Shown in pieces: positions 55,921 through 64,000 of a DNA stretch of 64,000 nt. The stretch is taken from assembly GCA_963762205.1 (NCBI GenBank), contig CAVXJZ010000003.1, positions 124,001-188,000 on the forward strand, written 5' to 3'. Every line of letters starts with the position of its first letter. Position 1 is the first letter of the stretch. The translations under genes and the position numbers were made by a program. Below the pieces are notes generated by a model. That model was not told the DNA's origin. It worked only from the letters and a program-made list of their open reading frames with translations, and searched no databases. The DNA is from VRUE01 sp963762205 (GTDB lineage: Bacteria; Actinomycetota; Thermoleophilia; Solirubrobacterales; 70-9).

Positions 55921-57220
55921 TCAGGCGGCGGCGACCTCGGAGGAGGAGGGCTCCTCCCCACGTCGGCGCAGCGCCTGGCGGGCGCTGACCGCCAACGTCC
56001 GCGGCATCGCCCGCGCCATCATCCGTGCCGGGCCGATCCGCCGCGTGGCGAACGCGTCGACGGCCGCGGCGACCTTGGGGTCGCGGCCGGCCGCGGTGAA
56101 GACCATCCTCTCGGCGGGCGTTGAGGCGGCCGCCCGTTGGCATAGTCGTGGATCATGAAGGCGTGGCCGCCGAGCCGGCGCCGGTGCACCCGCCGGTAGC
56201 GCCTCAGGCCCTTTTCAAGCGACTCCTCGCCGTGCAGCGCCGGCGCCACCGCGTCGGCCAGCCATTCGCCGCTCTGGAAGGCCCAACCGCAGCCGACCCC
56301 GAAGAGCGGGTCGGCGGCGAGGGCGGCGTCGCCGATCAGCGCCAGGCCCGGGAGCGACCGGGCCCCGCACGCGGTTGGTCATGTCGATCTTGCCGATCAC
56401 GTCGTCGACCCGGCGCTGCTCGCGGATCGGCGGCGGGTCGGGCAGCCCGGCGATGTAGGAGTGCAGCGCCTGCTCGGGGTCGCGCTTGAACTCGGGCAGC
56501 TTCTCCTTGGTCGGCATCGCCGCGTAGAAGGTGAGGTCGCCGATCGGTCGGGAAGGCGGCCGCCCAGTCGGGGTCGGTGAACCAGACCTTCGCGTCCGGG
56601 GCGCCCTCGATCGGCGGGCCCTCGAAGTAGGAGCCGTAGGCGATCCGCCCGTGCGGGTGGGTCTTTTCCCTGACCTCCGCCAGCTTCGCGACCCGCGAGT
56701 CACGTCCGTCGGCGCCGACCACGAGCCGCGCGCTCAGCGGTCGACTCCCCGCCCTGCGGATCGCGGACGACGACGCCGGCGACCGCCTCGCCGTCGCGCA
56801 GCAGGCCGGTCGCCGTCTCGCCGAGGCGCAGCTCGACGCCCGGGGTCGCGGCCGCCGCGTCGCGGACCATCGGGTCGAGCAGCTCGCGGCGCAGGTTGAC
56901 GGCGTAGCCGGCCTTCTCGCGGCGGCGCCGACACCGTCCCCCACGGGGTCCAGGTGCGGATCCGCGAGCGCACGCCGCCCGCCTCGACGATCGGCTCGAG
57001 CAGGTCGAGGCGCTCGATCGTCGGCACGCTCGAGGCCTGGATGAAGTGCGAGCACATCCGCTTGAAGGCGCCGCGGGTCGGGCTGCTTCTCGATCAGCGC
57101 GACCTTCAGGCCCGCACGGCCGAGCAGGATCGCGGCCGCGGCGCCGGCGAGGCTGGCGCCGACGATCGCCACGTCGTAGTCGGGGGTCCCGTTGCCCTGG
57201 TCGCTGCGGCTCGCGTTCAC
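55921..57220 (-). CDS. FAD-dependent oxidoreductase (geranylgeranyl reductase/monooxygenase type), frameshifted
   Basis: About 430 aa. The N-terminal FAD motif is DYDVAIVGASLAGAAAAILL, followed by MCSHFIQASSVPTIERL, ARLVVGADGRDSRVAKLAEV, SYFEGPPIEG and, in other frames, DAALAADPLFGVGCGWAFQS, the second FAD site. The end is RRGEEPSSSEVAAA. Breaks occur near 57075, 56930, 56745, 56550, 56365 and 56125. The family includes aromatic hydroxylases and prenyl reductases; the substrate is not evident. GTG 57220 has GGGAGG upstream. It is divergent from a PadR regulator. Confidence 0.83.
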
Positions 57221-57251
57221 CTCGACCTCCCGCTTGGAGTGCGTGTGCGAT

Positions 57252-57270
57252 GGTACCGATAGTTCGTACC
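57252..57270. promoter_or_regulatory. operator candidate between FAD oxidoreductase and PadR genes
   Basis: Dyad GGTAC-N9-GTACC in the 69-base divergent gap, followed by a second gtac and an AT-rich tactatac that could be a -10 region. Spacing of about 19 bases fits a PadR dimer. Inference only. Confidence 0.4.
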
Positions 57271-57289
57271 GTACTATACGCCTGGAACC

Positions 57290-57821
57290 ATGGGAAGCAG
57301 GCCGATCAAGCTGACGACGACCTCCTACGCGCTGCTGGCGCTGCTCGACCAGCTCGGCGAGGCGACCTCCTACGACATCAAGCAGGCGCTCGACGCGTCG
57401 ATCGAGAACTTCTGGCCGGTCCCCCACACGACCGCCTACGAGGAGCCCGCCCGGCTCGCCGAGGGGGGCTACCTGAGCGTCGTCCAGGAGCCCGGCGGCC
57501 GCCGCCGCAAGAGCTACTCGCTGACCGATGCCGGCCGCGAGGCGCTGCGTGCCTGGGCCGCCGAGCCGGCTCGCCGCGCCGCCGCAGCTGCGCGACGAGC
57601 TGATCCTCAAGGTCTTCGCCGGCGCCGACCCGGGCGCCCTGGTCGGCGCCCGCATCGCCTGGCATCGCGAGAAGCTCGAGGAGCTGCAGGGCTATCTCGA
57701 CGCCGTCCGCGCGATCGAGGGCACCTGGGCCCGCTCGGAACGCACCCTGATCGCCGGCCTCGCCTACCACCGCAGGATGATCGAGATGATCGAGGTCCTG
57801 ATGGAGGAGGCCGCCCGATGA
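57290..57821 (+). CDS. PadR-family transcriptional regulator, one frameshift
   Basis: About 176 aa. The winged helix is KLTTTSYALLALLDQLGEAT and SYDIKQALDASIENFWPVPH, then LAEGGYLSVVQEPGGRRRKS with YSLTDAGREALRAW. The C-terminal helical dimerisation domain continues in another frame (PPQLRDELILKVFAGADPGA) after a break near 57575. It probably controls the divergent oxidoreductase. The stop overlaps the next ATG (ATGA). Confidence 0.87.
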
Positions 57822-58607
57822 GAAGCGCATGGCCGCCCTCGCGCCTCGGGATCGGCCTGCGCTCTGGCGCTGCTCGGCGTCGCCCAGGCCAACGTCGTCA
57901 GCGGCGGCAACGTGCGCGTCTCCTTCCGCGGCTGGATCGCGCCGAAGACGCTGCCCCGCTCGAAGGCGGCGCCGATCGCCCTGCACTTCGCCGGCACGGT
58001 GGTGCCGATCGACGGGCGAGCGGCCGGAAACGCTGGAACGGGTGCGGGTCGAGATCAACCGCAACGGGGTGGTCACCACCCGCGGGTTGCCGAGCTGCCC
58101 CGCGCGCCGCCTGCAGTCGACGACCAGCAAGCAGGCCCTGGCGCGTCTGCCGCCGCGCCCTGGTCGGCAGCGGCCACTTCACCAGCCACGTCGACATTCC
58201 CGAGCAGGCGCCCTTCCCGGCGGTCGGCCGCATGCTCGCCTTCAACACCAGGCTGCACGGGCACTCGGCGATCGTCGCCCACGTCTTCGGCAAGAGCCCG
58301 GTGCCGATCTCCCAGGTGCTGCCGATGACGTTCCGCAGGAACGGCAGCGGCTCCTTCGGCTCGACCCTCACCGTGCAGATGCCGAAGGTCGGGCCCGACT
58401 GGGGCTACGTGACCGGCTTCGACCTAACCCTGAAGCGCCGCTACCGCTACCGGGGCCGCAGGCTGAGCCTGCTCAGCGCCAGCTGTCCCGGCCCCCAGGG
58501 GCGTGCGCAAGGCACCCGTTCACGGGCCGCCCGGGGCACATACGAGCTCGCCGGCGGGCAGGACCCTGACCCGCGTCCTGAGCGGAACCTGCAAGGTCGC
58601 CGGCTAG
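57818..58607 (+). CDS. secreted protein of unknown function, frameshifted
   Basis: About 262 aa. The N-terminus corrected for an extra base near 57860 reads LALALLGVAQANVVSGGNVR, a signal peptide. The body has beta-rich segments VSFRGWIAPKTLPRSKAAPI, GHFTSHVDIPEQAPFPAVGR, LAFNTRLHGHSAIVAHVFGK and YRYRGRRLSLLSASC, and ends LSGTCKVAG. This pattern recurs in secreted proteins of Thermoleophilia, as I recall. No known catalytic motif. It overlaps the PadR gene and converges on the double TetR gene; the two may share CTAG at their stops. Confidence 0.65.
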
Positions 58608-59912
58608 GGGGGGGCTTCGCCGCTAGGCCCTCGCCGTTGGCGAGGGCGAAGGCCTCCTCGGCGCCGAGGAAGGGGGCGAGCGTCATGTAGGTGGCCATCG
58701 GGACCAGCTCCGGCATGCTCTCCGGGCCCCTGCGCCTTGACCTGGTCGTAGATCAGGGCGTAGATCGCGCCGCCGATCGCCTCGGCCGCGATCGGCGGGG
58801 TGTCCGGGGCCAGCTCGTAGCCGGGCTGGAGCAGCGCCTCGAGCCCCTCCATGATCGTGTCGCGCGTCTGCAGCGCGCGTTTGCCCGCCGCGTACATCTC
58901 GACCGCGCCGAGCTGCGTGTACTCGGGCTCGTCGGTGCCGAAGCGGAACATCGCCTCGTAGGCGGCCCGCACCGACTGCTCCCAGGTCTGTCCGCGGCGG
59001 AAGGCGGGCAGGACGGTGGCGAGCATCTGCGCCGAGCCGCTGTCGAGCGCCGCGAGCAGCGCCTCTTCCTTGTTGGCGAAGTGCTCGTAGAAGGTGCGCT
59101 GCGAGGTCGAGGCGCGCTCGACGACCTCGGCCACGGTCGTCGCCGGGTAGCCCTTCTCGGCGACGATCGCCGCCAGCGCCCGCAGCACGCGCTCGGCCGG
59201 GTTGCCGACCGCCTGGCGCTCGTCGAAGGGGCGCGCCGCCTGGCTCGCCGGCGCGGCGGTCGCATCGGGCCCGGGGGCGGGGGATAGGAGAGCCACCACC
59301 GCCAGATCTCCGGCGCAAGCTCGGGCAGCACGTCCTGTTCGTCGCGGTAGAGGCGCTTGTGGACGACCTTCTGGAGGCCGCCGATCATCGCCCGGATCAT
59401 CTGCGGCGGCATCGACTCGCGGCCCGGGGATCTTCCTCGAACAGACCGGCCCCGAACCGCTCGAAAGCGTCCAGCGTCTTCTCGACCACGGCGACGCCCT
59501 CGGGCCCGGCCGCGTAGACCTCGACGAAGCACATCTTCGCGGCGCCCGGCTGGGCCGCGATCAGCTTCAGGAAGGCCTCCAGCGCCTCCTCGGTGCGCTC
59601 CTCGCCGGAGTCCGAGTCCTCGGCCCGCTCCATGATTTCGAGGGTCGGCTCGATCAGCGACTCGGCGGCGGTCAGGAAGCACTCCTGCTTGTCCTCGAAG
59701 TGGCGGTAGAAGGCGCTGCGAGAGACGCCGGAGAGCTCGACCAGGTCGGCCACCGTGGTCGCCTCGTAGCCCTTCTCGGCGACCGTCGCGACCGTCGCCG
59801 CGAACAGCCTTTCGCGCTGATTTCGGTCCGCCTCGTCGCGCGGCATACCCCGTCCGGGGCGCAGCATCCGCTCCCGCAACTCGCTGGCGTCCCCCCACGG
59901 CGTCCGCGTCAT
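58604..59912 (-). CDS. transcriptional regulator with two TetR DNA-binding domains
   Basis: About 435 aa. First unit: helix-turn-helix RERLFAATVATVAEKGYEAT, TTVADLVELSGVSRSAFYRH and a ligand domain (AGPEGVAVVEKTLDAFERF to EIWRWWLSYPPPP). Second unit: helix-turn-helix ERVLRALAAIVAEKGYPATT, VERASTSQRTFYEHFANKEE and a second ligand domain ending LGAEEAFALANGEGLAAKPP. Breaks near 59425 and 59285 lie within or between units, and another near 58725. Duplicated-fused TetR proteins are known but uncommon. Two separate genes is the alternative, but no stop and start lie between the units. Start ATG 59912. Confidence 0.75.
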
Positions 59913-60240
59913 CTCGGCGGACGATAGCCGGGTATGCGGGTGTAGCTCAGTACCGATTGCAGACCCCGATTTCGTGGTACGCAATCGACTCTAAGCGGGC
60001 AATTTTCCATTGCCCGGGGAACCCACCACACAGCCCATTCTAGAGCCAAATTCCCGCATTGCAAATGGTCAGAAACGAGTCTGTCTCTTGACAACTCGGT
60101 CCGCATCTGTTCTCATAGTCGGGCCTGAGGAACAGCGTTGTCTCCGTTGAGAGAAGGGCGGTGTTCCAAAGGCGGGAGAGAGAGAAACGAGCCCGCGGTG
60201 GCCTCCAGGCAGCCCCGGGCGTCAGGGACAGGAGAGAAGT
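59913..60240. promoter_or_regulatory. divergent promoter region with dyads and a -35 box
   Basis: Visibly AT-richer than its surroundings. It holds CGATTGC...GCAATCG (59954-59987) interleaved with GTACC...GGTAC (59950-59980), which could be the operator of the double TetR, and a hairpin CGGGCAAT-N5-ATTGCCCG (59996-60016). TTGACA at 60088-60093 is followed after 17 bases by TCTCAT, a plausible promoter for the giant secreted protein with a leader of about 115 bases. No gene is seen here. Confidence 0.5.
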
Positions 60241-63200
60241 GTGATCGAAGGGGATGCGGGGTTCGCGGTACCGACCCATCGCGCCGGCCGTCGCCAGTCG
60301 CAGTCATCCGGGGTCGTCGCGAGGCCTTCCGCCGCGCCCTGCGCTGATGGGAGTGGTGCGCCGTCGTCCGGTCGTCGCTCCGCCGCGCTCCTCTGCGCGC
60401 TCGCAGGCGCCCTCGCTCTCGCACTCGTCCTCGGAGCCGGCTCCGCCTCCGCGAAACTGGTCTGGCAGGGCCAGTACGCCTTCGGCACCGACGGCACCTC
60501 CGCCACCTCGTTCGAAAATGCCCGCGGAGTCACGATCCAGCAGAGCGAACAGGTTGTCTACGTCTACGCCGTCAGCCCGTCGGCCAAAATCTACAAATAC
60601 AATCGCCTCGGGCCCGGCGAATACACGCCGGCCGGCGGCAACTATCCGCTGAGCGTCTTCTCCGGCGGGGCCGACCCGGACATCGACGTCGACGACACGA
60701 GCGGGTCCACCAAGGGCAACCTCTACTACACGCCCGACAACAACAATCTCTACGGATTCAGCCCGTCCGGCAACCCGATGGCCGAATACACGCCGGAATC
60801 GGGTGAGAAGTGCGGCATCACGGTCGACGGCAACGGCCACATGTGGTCCGGCAACTACGGTGGGCCGAAGATCGAAGAGTTCGCCGCCGGAGGTGGCGAA
60901 CCGCTCGCCACGCATGGCGTCGTCTCCGGCCCGTGCAATGTCGAGATGGACACCGGGACGAACCAGATCTACGTCGCCCAGTACGGCGGCAGCGTCTACC
61001 GGTACGGCCCCGGCGACGGATACGGCAGCGGGACCCTCGTCCCGGGAACGAACAGCAACTCGAAGATCGCCGTCGACTCGGCCGCCCACCGCCTCTACGT
61101 CTACTCGAATCCGTGCTGTTGGACGAGCCGCGATGTCCAGGTCTTCAATACGACCACCCTGACCGAAATCGAAAAATTCAGCACCGGGGTCAACTTCATC
61201 CGGGGCATCGCCGTCGATGAAGCAAGCCACACCCTTCTGCTCACCTCCGGCACCACCGGCGAATTCTCGGGCGGCTCGAAAGTACAGGAATGGCGCCAGG
61301 TCAACGTGCCGCTGGTGACGACCGGAAACCCGGTGGAAAATGCGAAACTGGCCGGCTCCGTCGCGCTCGACGGCGGCGGAGAAGTCGAAGAATGCTGGAT
61401 CGAGTACGGCACCTCGGCCACTCCCAGCACCTTCACCAAAGGGCCTGCATGCGACCCCCCGGGCCCCTACAGCGAAGACAAAGCAGTCACCGCAGACCTG
61501 ACCGGACTTGTGGCAGGTGAGACGACCTATTACTACCGGTTCGGCGCCAAGAACAGCGGCGGCACGGGCTACGGAGCGGTCAAATCCTTCGTCCCGCACA
61601 ACGTCGACTTCCTGACAACCCAGCCGGCCTCCAACATCACCCGCACGGAGGCGCGGTTGAACGGTAGCTACGAGGGCACCAACGAAGAAACCGAATACCA
61701 GTTCGAATGGCGTCAGGGCACGTCGGGACCGTTCACGAAAACCCCGATTGAAACCGAAGGGATGACCACGGGGCCGACCGCTATCCATTACGACATCAGC
61801 GGACTCACGGCCGGTAAGACCTACACCTACCGGGTCGTCGCGGAAAACAGCAAAGGCCCGTCGACCGGGGAAGTGGTCGAATTCCAGACCAGCCCCGCCG
61901 TCAAGAACGTGCAGACCAAGCCGGCGACGGAAATCTCGAACACCGAAGCGACCCTGAACGGCAGCTTCGACCCCGACGGCTATGCCACGACCTATTACTT
62001 CGAACTGGGCAAGGACACCACCTATGGCCAGAACGTGCCGCTGCCTCCGGGCGAAAGCATCGGCGACACCTCACCCGGTGACAAGGACGTCAGCGTAGAT
62101 CTCACGGACCTCGAGCCGGGAGAGACGTATCACTACCGGCTGACGGCGACCAACAGCTTCGAAACGACCGTCGGCAACGACGAAACGTTCACGACTCCGC
62201 AACCGCCTTCGATCACCTCCTTCAATGCGGTCGACCTCACCGCGGACAGCGCCGTCCTGGTCGCCACGATCAACCCGAACGGCTACGCCACCGAATATTG
62301 GTTCGAATACGGACCCACCAAATCCTATGGCACGGCTGTCCCGGTTCCCAATGGTGAATTGCCACCCGAAACGACTGTCCAGAGCATCGAAGTTCCGATC
62401 AGTGGCCTGGAAGAACGGACGTACCACTTCCGACTCACAGCCGAAAGCGCGCGGGGCACGGTGGTGACGGAGGATCAGAGCTTCAACTTCAACCTGCCCG
62501 AGTCCTGCCCGAACAAAATCCTCAGACAGGAAACGGGCTCGGCTTACGTGCCCGATTGCCGAGCCTACGAGCTCGTCTCGGCGAGGAACACCAACGGGAC
62601 GGCATTGGCGCCGGGCGGTCCGACCTCGCCCACGGCGGCAGGCAAGTTCGCATACACCGGCTTCCTCAATCAGATCCCGGACTCCGGTGAACCGCAGACG
62701 ACCGCGTTCGGAGTGGAACCGTACATGGCGACCCGCAAGCAGGACGGCTGGGTGACCAAGTACATCGGTGTCCCTGGCTCGAAGGCGATCGCCCAGTCAA
62801 GCGCCCCAGGTTCTGAATACGGTGGTAATCCCACTGAATTCAACTGCTGGTACTGGGAAGAGGAACAGTGGGCGTGTCGCAGCGAAGTAGCGCATGCCCT
62901 GCCACACGACGGCGGTCTGGAACACATCCTCGTCTGGAATCGCTACCAGAGGGGCATACTCGGCGGCGAAAAGGATGGGACCAACGGGCCGGAAGTCTAT
63001 GACAACGAAGGCCGACTGGTCGGGCAATTCCCCACCAATATGGATGAAGTCGAAGGTGCGGAGAAAACACTGGACGAAGGAGGGTGGCTCGGCTCGGCGA
63101 GAATCAACGCCGACTACACGCACTACGCCTTCTCGTCGATCAAAACCGCCTTCGCGGCCGGCGGCCTGGTCGAACCGCCTGGCTCCGTCTACGACAACGA

Positions 63201-64000
63201 CATCCAGACGGGAGAAGTTCACCTCGTCTCCAAGAAGGAAAACGGCGAAGACATCGCGCTTGACCCGAAATCGCCGCTCAACGAAGAGTTCCTGCGGGTC
63301 CCGGGAATCTCGGATGACGGCAGCCACATCCTGATCTCCTCGGCCGCGCCAACCGAGCAGCTCGGCTACCGCTTCACTCGAAATGTGCATCTCTACATGG
63401 CCGTCAACGAAGGCGGCGGCAACTATGCGCACTACGACATAACCAGGGACAAGGAAGGGAAAGACGTCGGGGTCTACTACGAAGTAAACGACATGACCGC
63501 CGACGGGTCGAAGGTCTTCTTCATCACCAACAAGCAGATGACGGCCGACGACACCGATACCAGCAGGGACCTGTTCGAATGGAGCGAGGACAGGGCCAGA
63601 AACGAAGAAGAGCCGTTGGTCCGGGTGTCCATCGGCAACAATGGAGCGGGCAACACTGACGAATGTGACCCCGTCAAAGAAACGAAGAAGAACGGCGGCG
63701 GGGGAGCGGCACAAGAAAGACCGTGGACGGAAGGCCTCCAGGGCGAAGGGCTGAAAGTCGTTGATTGCAGCGTCAGGTTCCCATTGCTCTGGCCCGGCGA
63801 CAGCGCCTCGGAAATAGGAAATCTGTTCGACACGCGTCTCGCCTCCGAGACGGGCGAAATCTACTTCTACTCGCCGGAGCGCCTCGACGGGTCCCGTGGC
63901 TTCCCCAACAAACGCAACCTCTACGTCTGGCGCGACGGGAAGGCGCAGTTCGTCGCGGCCTTCGATCCCAGTCACGACGGCACCCGGACCCTGAAGGCCG
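60241..64000 (+). CDS. giant secreted multi-domain repeat protein, truncated at the right edge
   Basis: More than 1250 residues, open to the end of the window. GTG 60241 has AGGAGA upstream. A long leader of about 50 residues precedes the signal core (LCALAGALALALVLGAGSAS, cut near SASA-KLVW). Then come a beta-propeller-like region (IAVDSAAHRLYVYS, GIAVDEASHTLLLTSG), four fibronectin-III-like repeats each with a TEATLNGS strand and YHYRL/YTYRV strand (from about 61300 to 62490), and a large C-terminal region opening SAYVPDCRAYELVSARNTNG with TolB-like blades. It is lower in GC than the rest and has no frameshift in 3.7 kb. Role unknown; probably a cell-surface adhesin or binding protein. Confidence 0.85.
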   Translation, partial: MIEGDAGFAVPTHRAGRRQSQSSGVVARPSAAPCADGSGAPSSGRRSAALLCALAGALALALVLGAGSASAKLVWQGQYAFGTDGTSATSFENARGVTIQQSEQVVYVYAVSPSAKIYKYNRLGPGEYTPAGGNYPLSVFSGGADPDIDVDDTSGSTKGNLYYTPDNNNLYGFSPSGNPMAEYTPESGEKCGITVDGNGHMWSGNYGGPKIEEFAAGGGEPLATHGVVSGPCNVEMDTGTNQIYVAQYGGSVYRYGPGDGYGSGTLVPGTNSNSKIAVDSAAHRLYVYSNPCCWTSRDVQVFNTTTLTEIEKFSTGVNFIRGIAVDEASHTLLLTSGTTGEFSGGSKVQEWRQVNVPLVTTGNPVENAKLAGSVALDGGGEVEECWIEYGTSATPSTFTKGPACDPPGPYSEDKAVTADLTGLVAGETTYYYRFGAKNSGGTGYGAVKSFVPHNVDFLTTQPASNITRTEARLNGSYEGTNEETEYQFEWRQGTSGPFTKTPIETEGMTTGPTAIHYDISGLTAGKTYTYRVVAENSKGPSTGEVVEFQTSPAVKNVQTKPATEISNTEATLNGSFDPDGYATTYYFELGKDTTYGQNVPLPPGESIGDTSPGDKDVSVDLTDLEPGETYHYRLTATNSFETTVGNDETFTTPQPPSITSFNAVDLTADSAVLVATINPNGYATEYWFEYGPTKSYGTAVPVPNGELPPETTVQSIEVPISGLEERTYHFRLTAESARGTVVTEDQSFNFNLPESCPNKILRQETGSAYVPDCRAYELVSARNTNGTALAPGGPTSPTAAGKFAYTGFLNQIPDSGEPQTTAFGVEPYMATRKQDGWVTKYIGVPGSKAIAQSSAPGSEYGGNPTEFNCWYWEEEQWACRSEVAHALPHDGGLEHILVWNRYQRGILGGEKDGTNGPEVYDNEGRLVGQFPTNMDEVEGAEKTLDEGGWLGSARINADYTHYAFSSIKTAFAAGGLVEPPGSVYDNDIQTGEVHLVSKKENGEDIALDPKSPLNEEFLRVPGISDDGSHILISSAAPTEQLGYRFTRNVHLYMAVNEGGGNYAHYDITRDKEGKDVGVYYEVNDMTADGSKVFFITNKQMTADDTDTSRDLFEWSEDRARNEEEPLVRVSIGNNGAGNTDECDPVKETKKNGGGGAAQERPWTEGLQGEGLKVVDCSVRFPLLWPGDSASEIGNLFDTRLASETGEIYFYSPERLDGSRGFPNKRNLYVWRDGKAQFVAAFDPSHDGTRTLKA

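Noticed and set aside
60304..61788. 494-codon open frame on the minus strand
   Set aside because: Antisense shadow of the secreted repeat protein; composition (FDFGQGG, VDVEAVGGRVDG) mirrors the plus-strand gene and it has no recognisable domain.

Overview
The window is very GC-rich, about 70% or more by eye except for the last 4 kb. It looks like chromosome from an actinobacterium of the class Thermoleophilia (Solirubrobacterales-like). This is an inference from three things: gyrB-gyrA lie next to the actinobacterial kinase/cell-wall cluster (fhaA, fhaB, PP2C phosphatase, rodA, pbpA, PASTA kinase); there is an SOS-type imuB/DUF6504/dnaE2 cassette; and several large secreted proteins have the 'DCRAYELVS' segment and basic C-terminal tails I associate with that group. 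The gyrase genes and kinase cluster suggest the left end is close to the replication origin. I see no tRNA, rRNA, CRISPR array, transposase, prophage or recognised defence island.

Layout. 0-5 kb: gyrB (5' end missing) and gyrA. 5-7.5 kb, minus strand: prephenate dehydratase, an HNH nuclease and a membrane protein. 7.5-16.7 kb, plus strand: a nearly gapless cell-wall/signalling operon (kinase, fhaA, fhaB, PP2C, rodA, pbpA, PASTA kinase, ddl). 16.7-23.7 kb, minus strand: two paralogous secreted repeat proteins, another receptor kinase, purM, uppP and a DedA protein. 23.7-36.4 kb: a surface-polysaccharide locus (4,6-dehydratase, polymerase, flippase, three glycosyltransferases, sugar-phosphate transferase, FemAB-like acyltransferase). 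36.4-42.8 kb: a DUF3105 protein, metF, a sugar transporter, an enoyl-CoA hydratase/TetR pair and a UDP-sugar dehydrogenase. 42.9-47.6 kb: an SOS-box-led translesion cassette. 47.6-51.4 kb: an HxlR/drug-exporter pair, a VOC protein and a GGDEF protein. 51.4-55.3 kb: a zinc-uptake operon with two permeases and its own Fur-type repressor. 55.3-60 kb: an Ohr-like protein, FAD oxidoreductase/PadR pair, secreted protein and a TetR with two DNA-binding domains. 60.2-64 kb: a giant secreted multi-repeat protein running off the right edge.

Two themes cut across the genes. First, single-base indels break many conserved genes (pbpA, the polysaccharide genes, metal transporter genes, above all imuB-dnaE2). 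Several are paired so that the frame is lost for 20-60 residues and then recovered, as in gyrB, the sugar transferase and the GGDEF protein. I read most of these as sequence error. Gene ends and products below are therefore reconstructed across frames, with the breaks noted.

Second, there are several families of small palindromic elements. Two 41-bp perfect hairpins have compensatory arm differences; one of them lies inside a gene and is read through in the only stop-free frame. Two 79-bp palindromes lie in opposite orientation within one polymerase gene. A leader repeat of about 67 bp sits at a constant distance before three unrelated genes. These elements, together with candidate AUC/AUA start codons that have good ribosome-binding sites, are the most novel-looking content.
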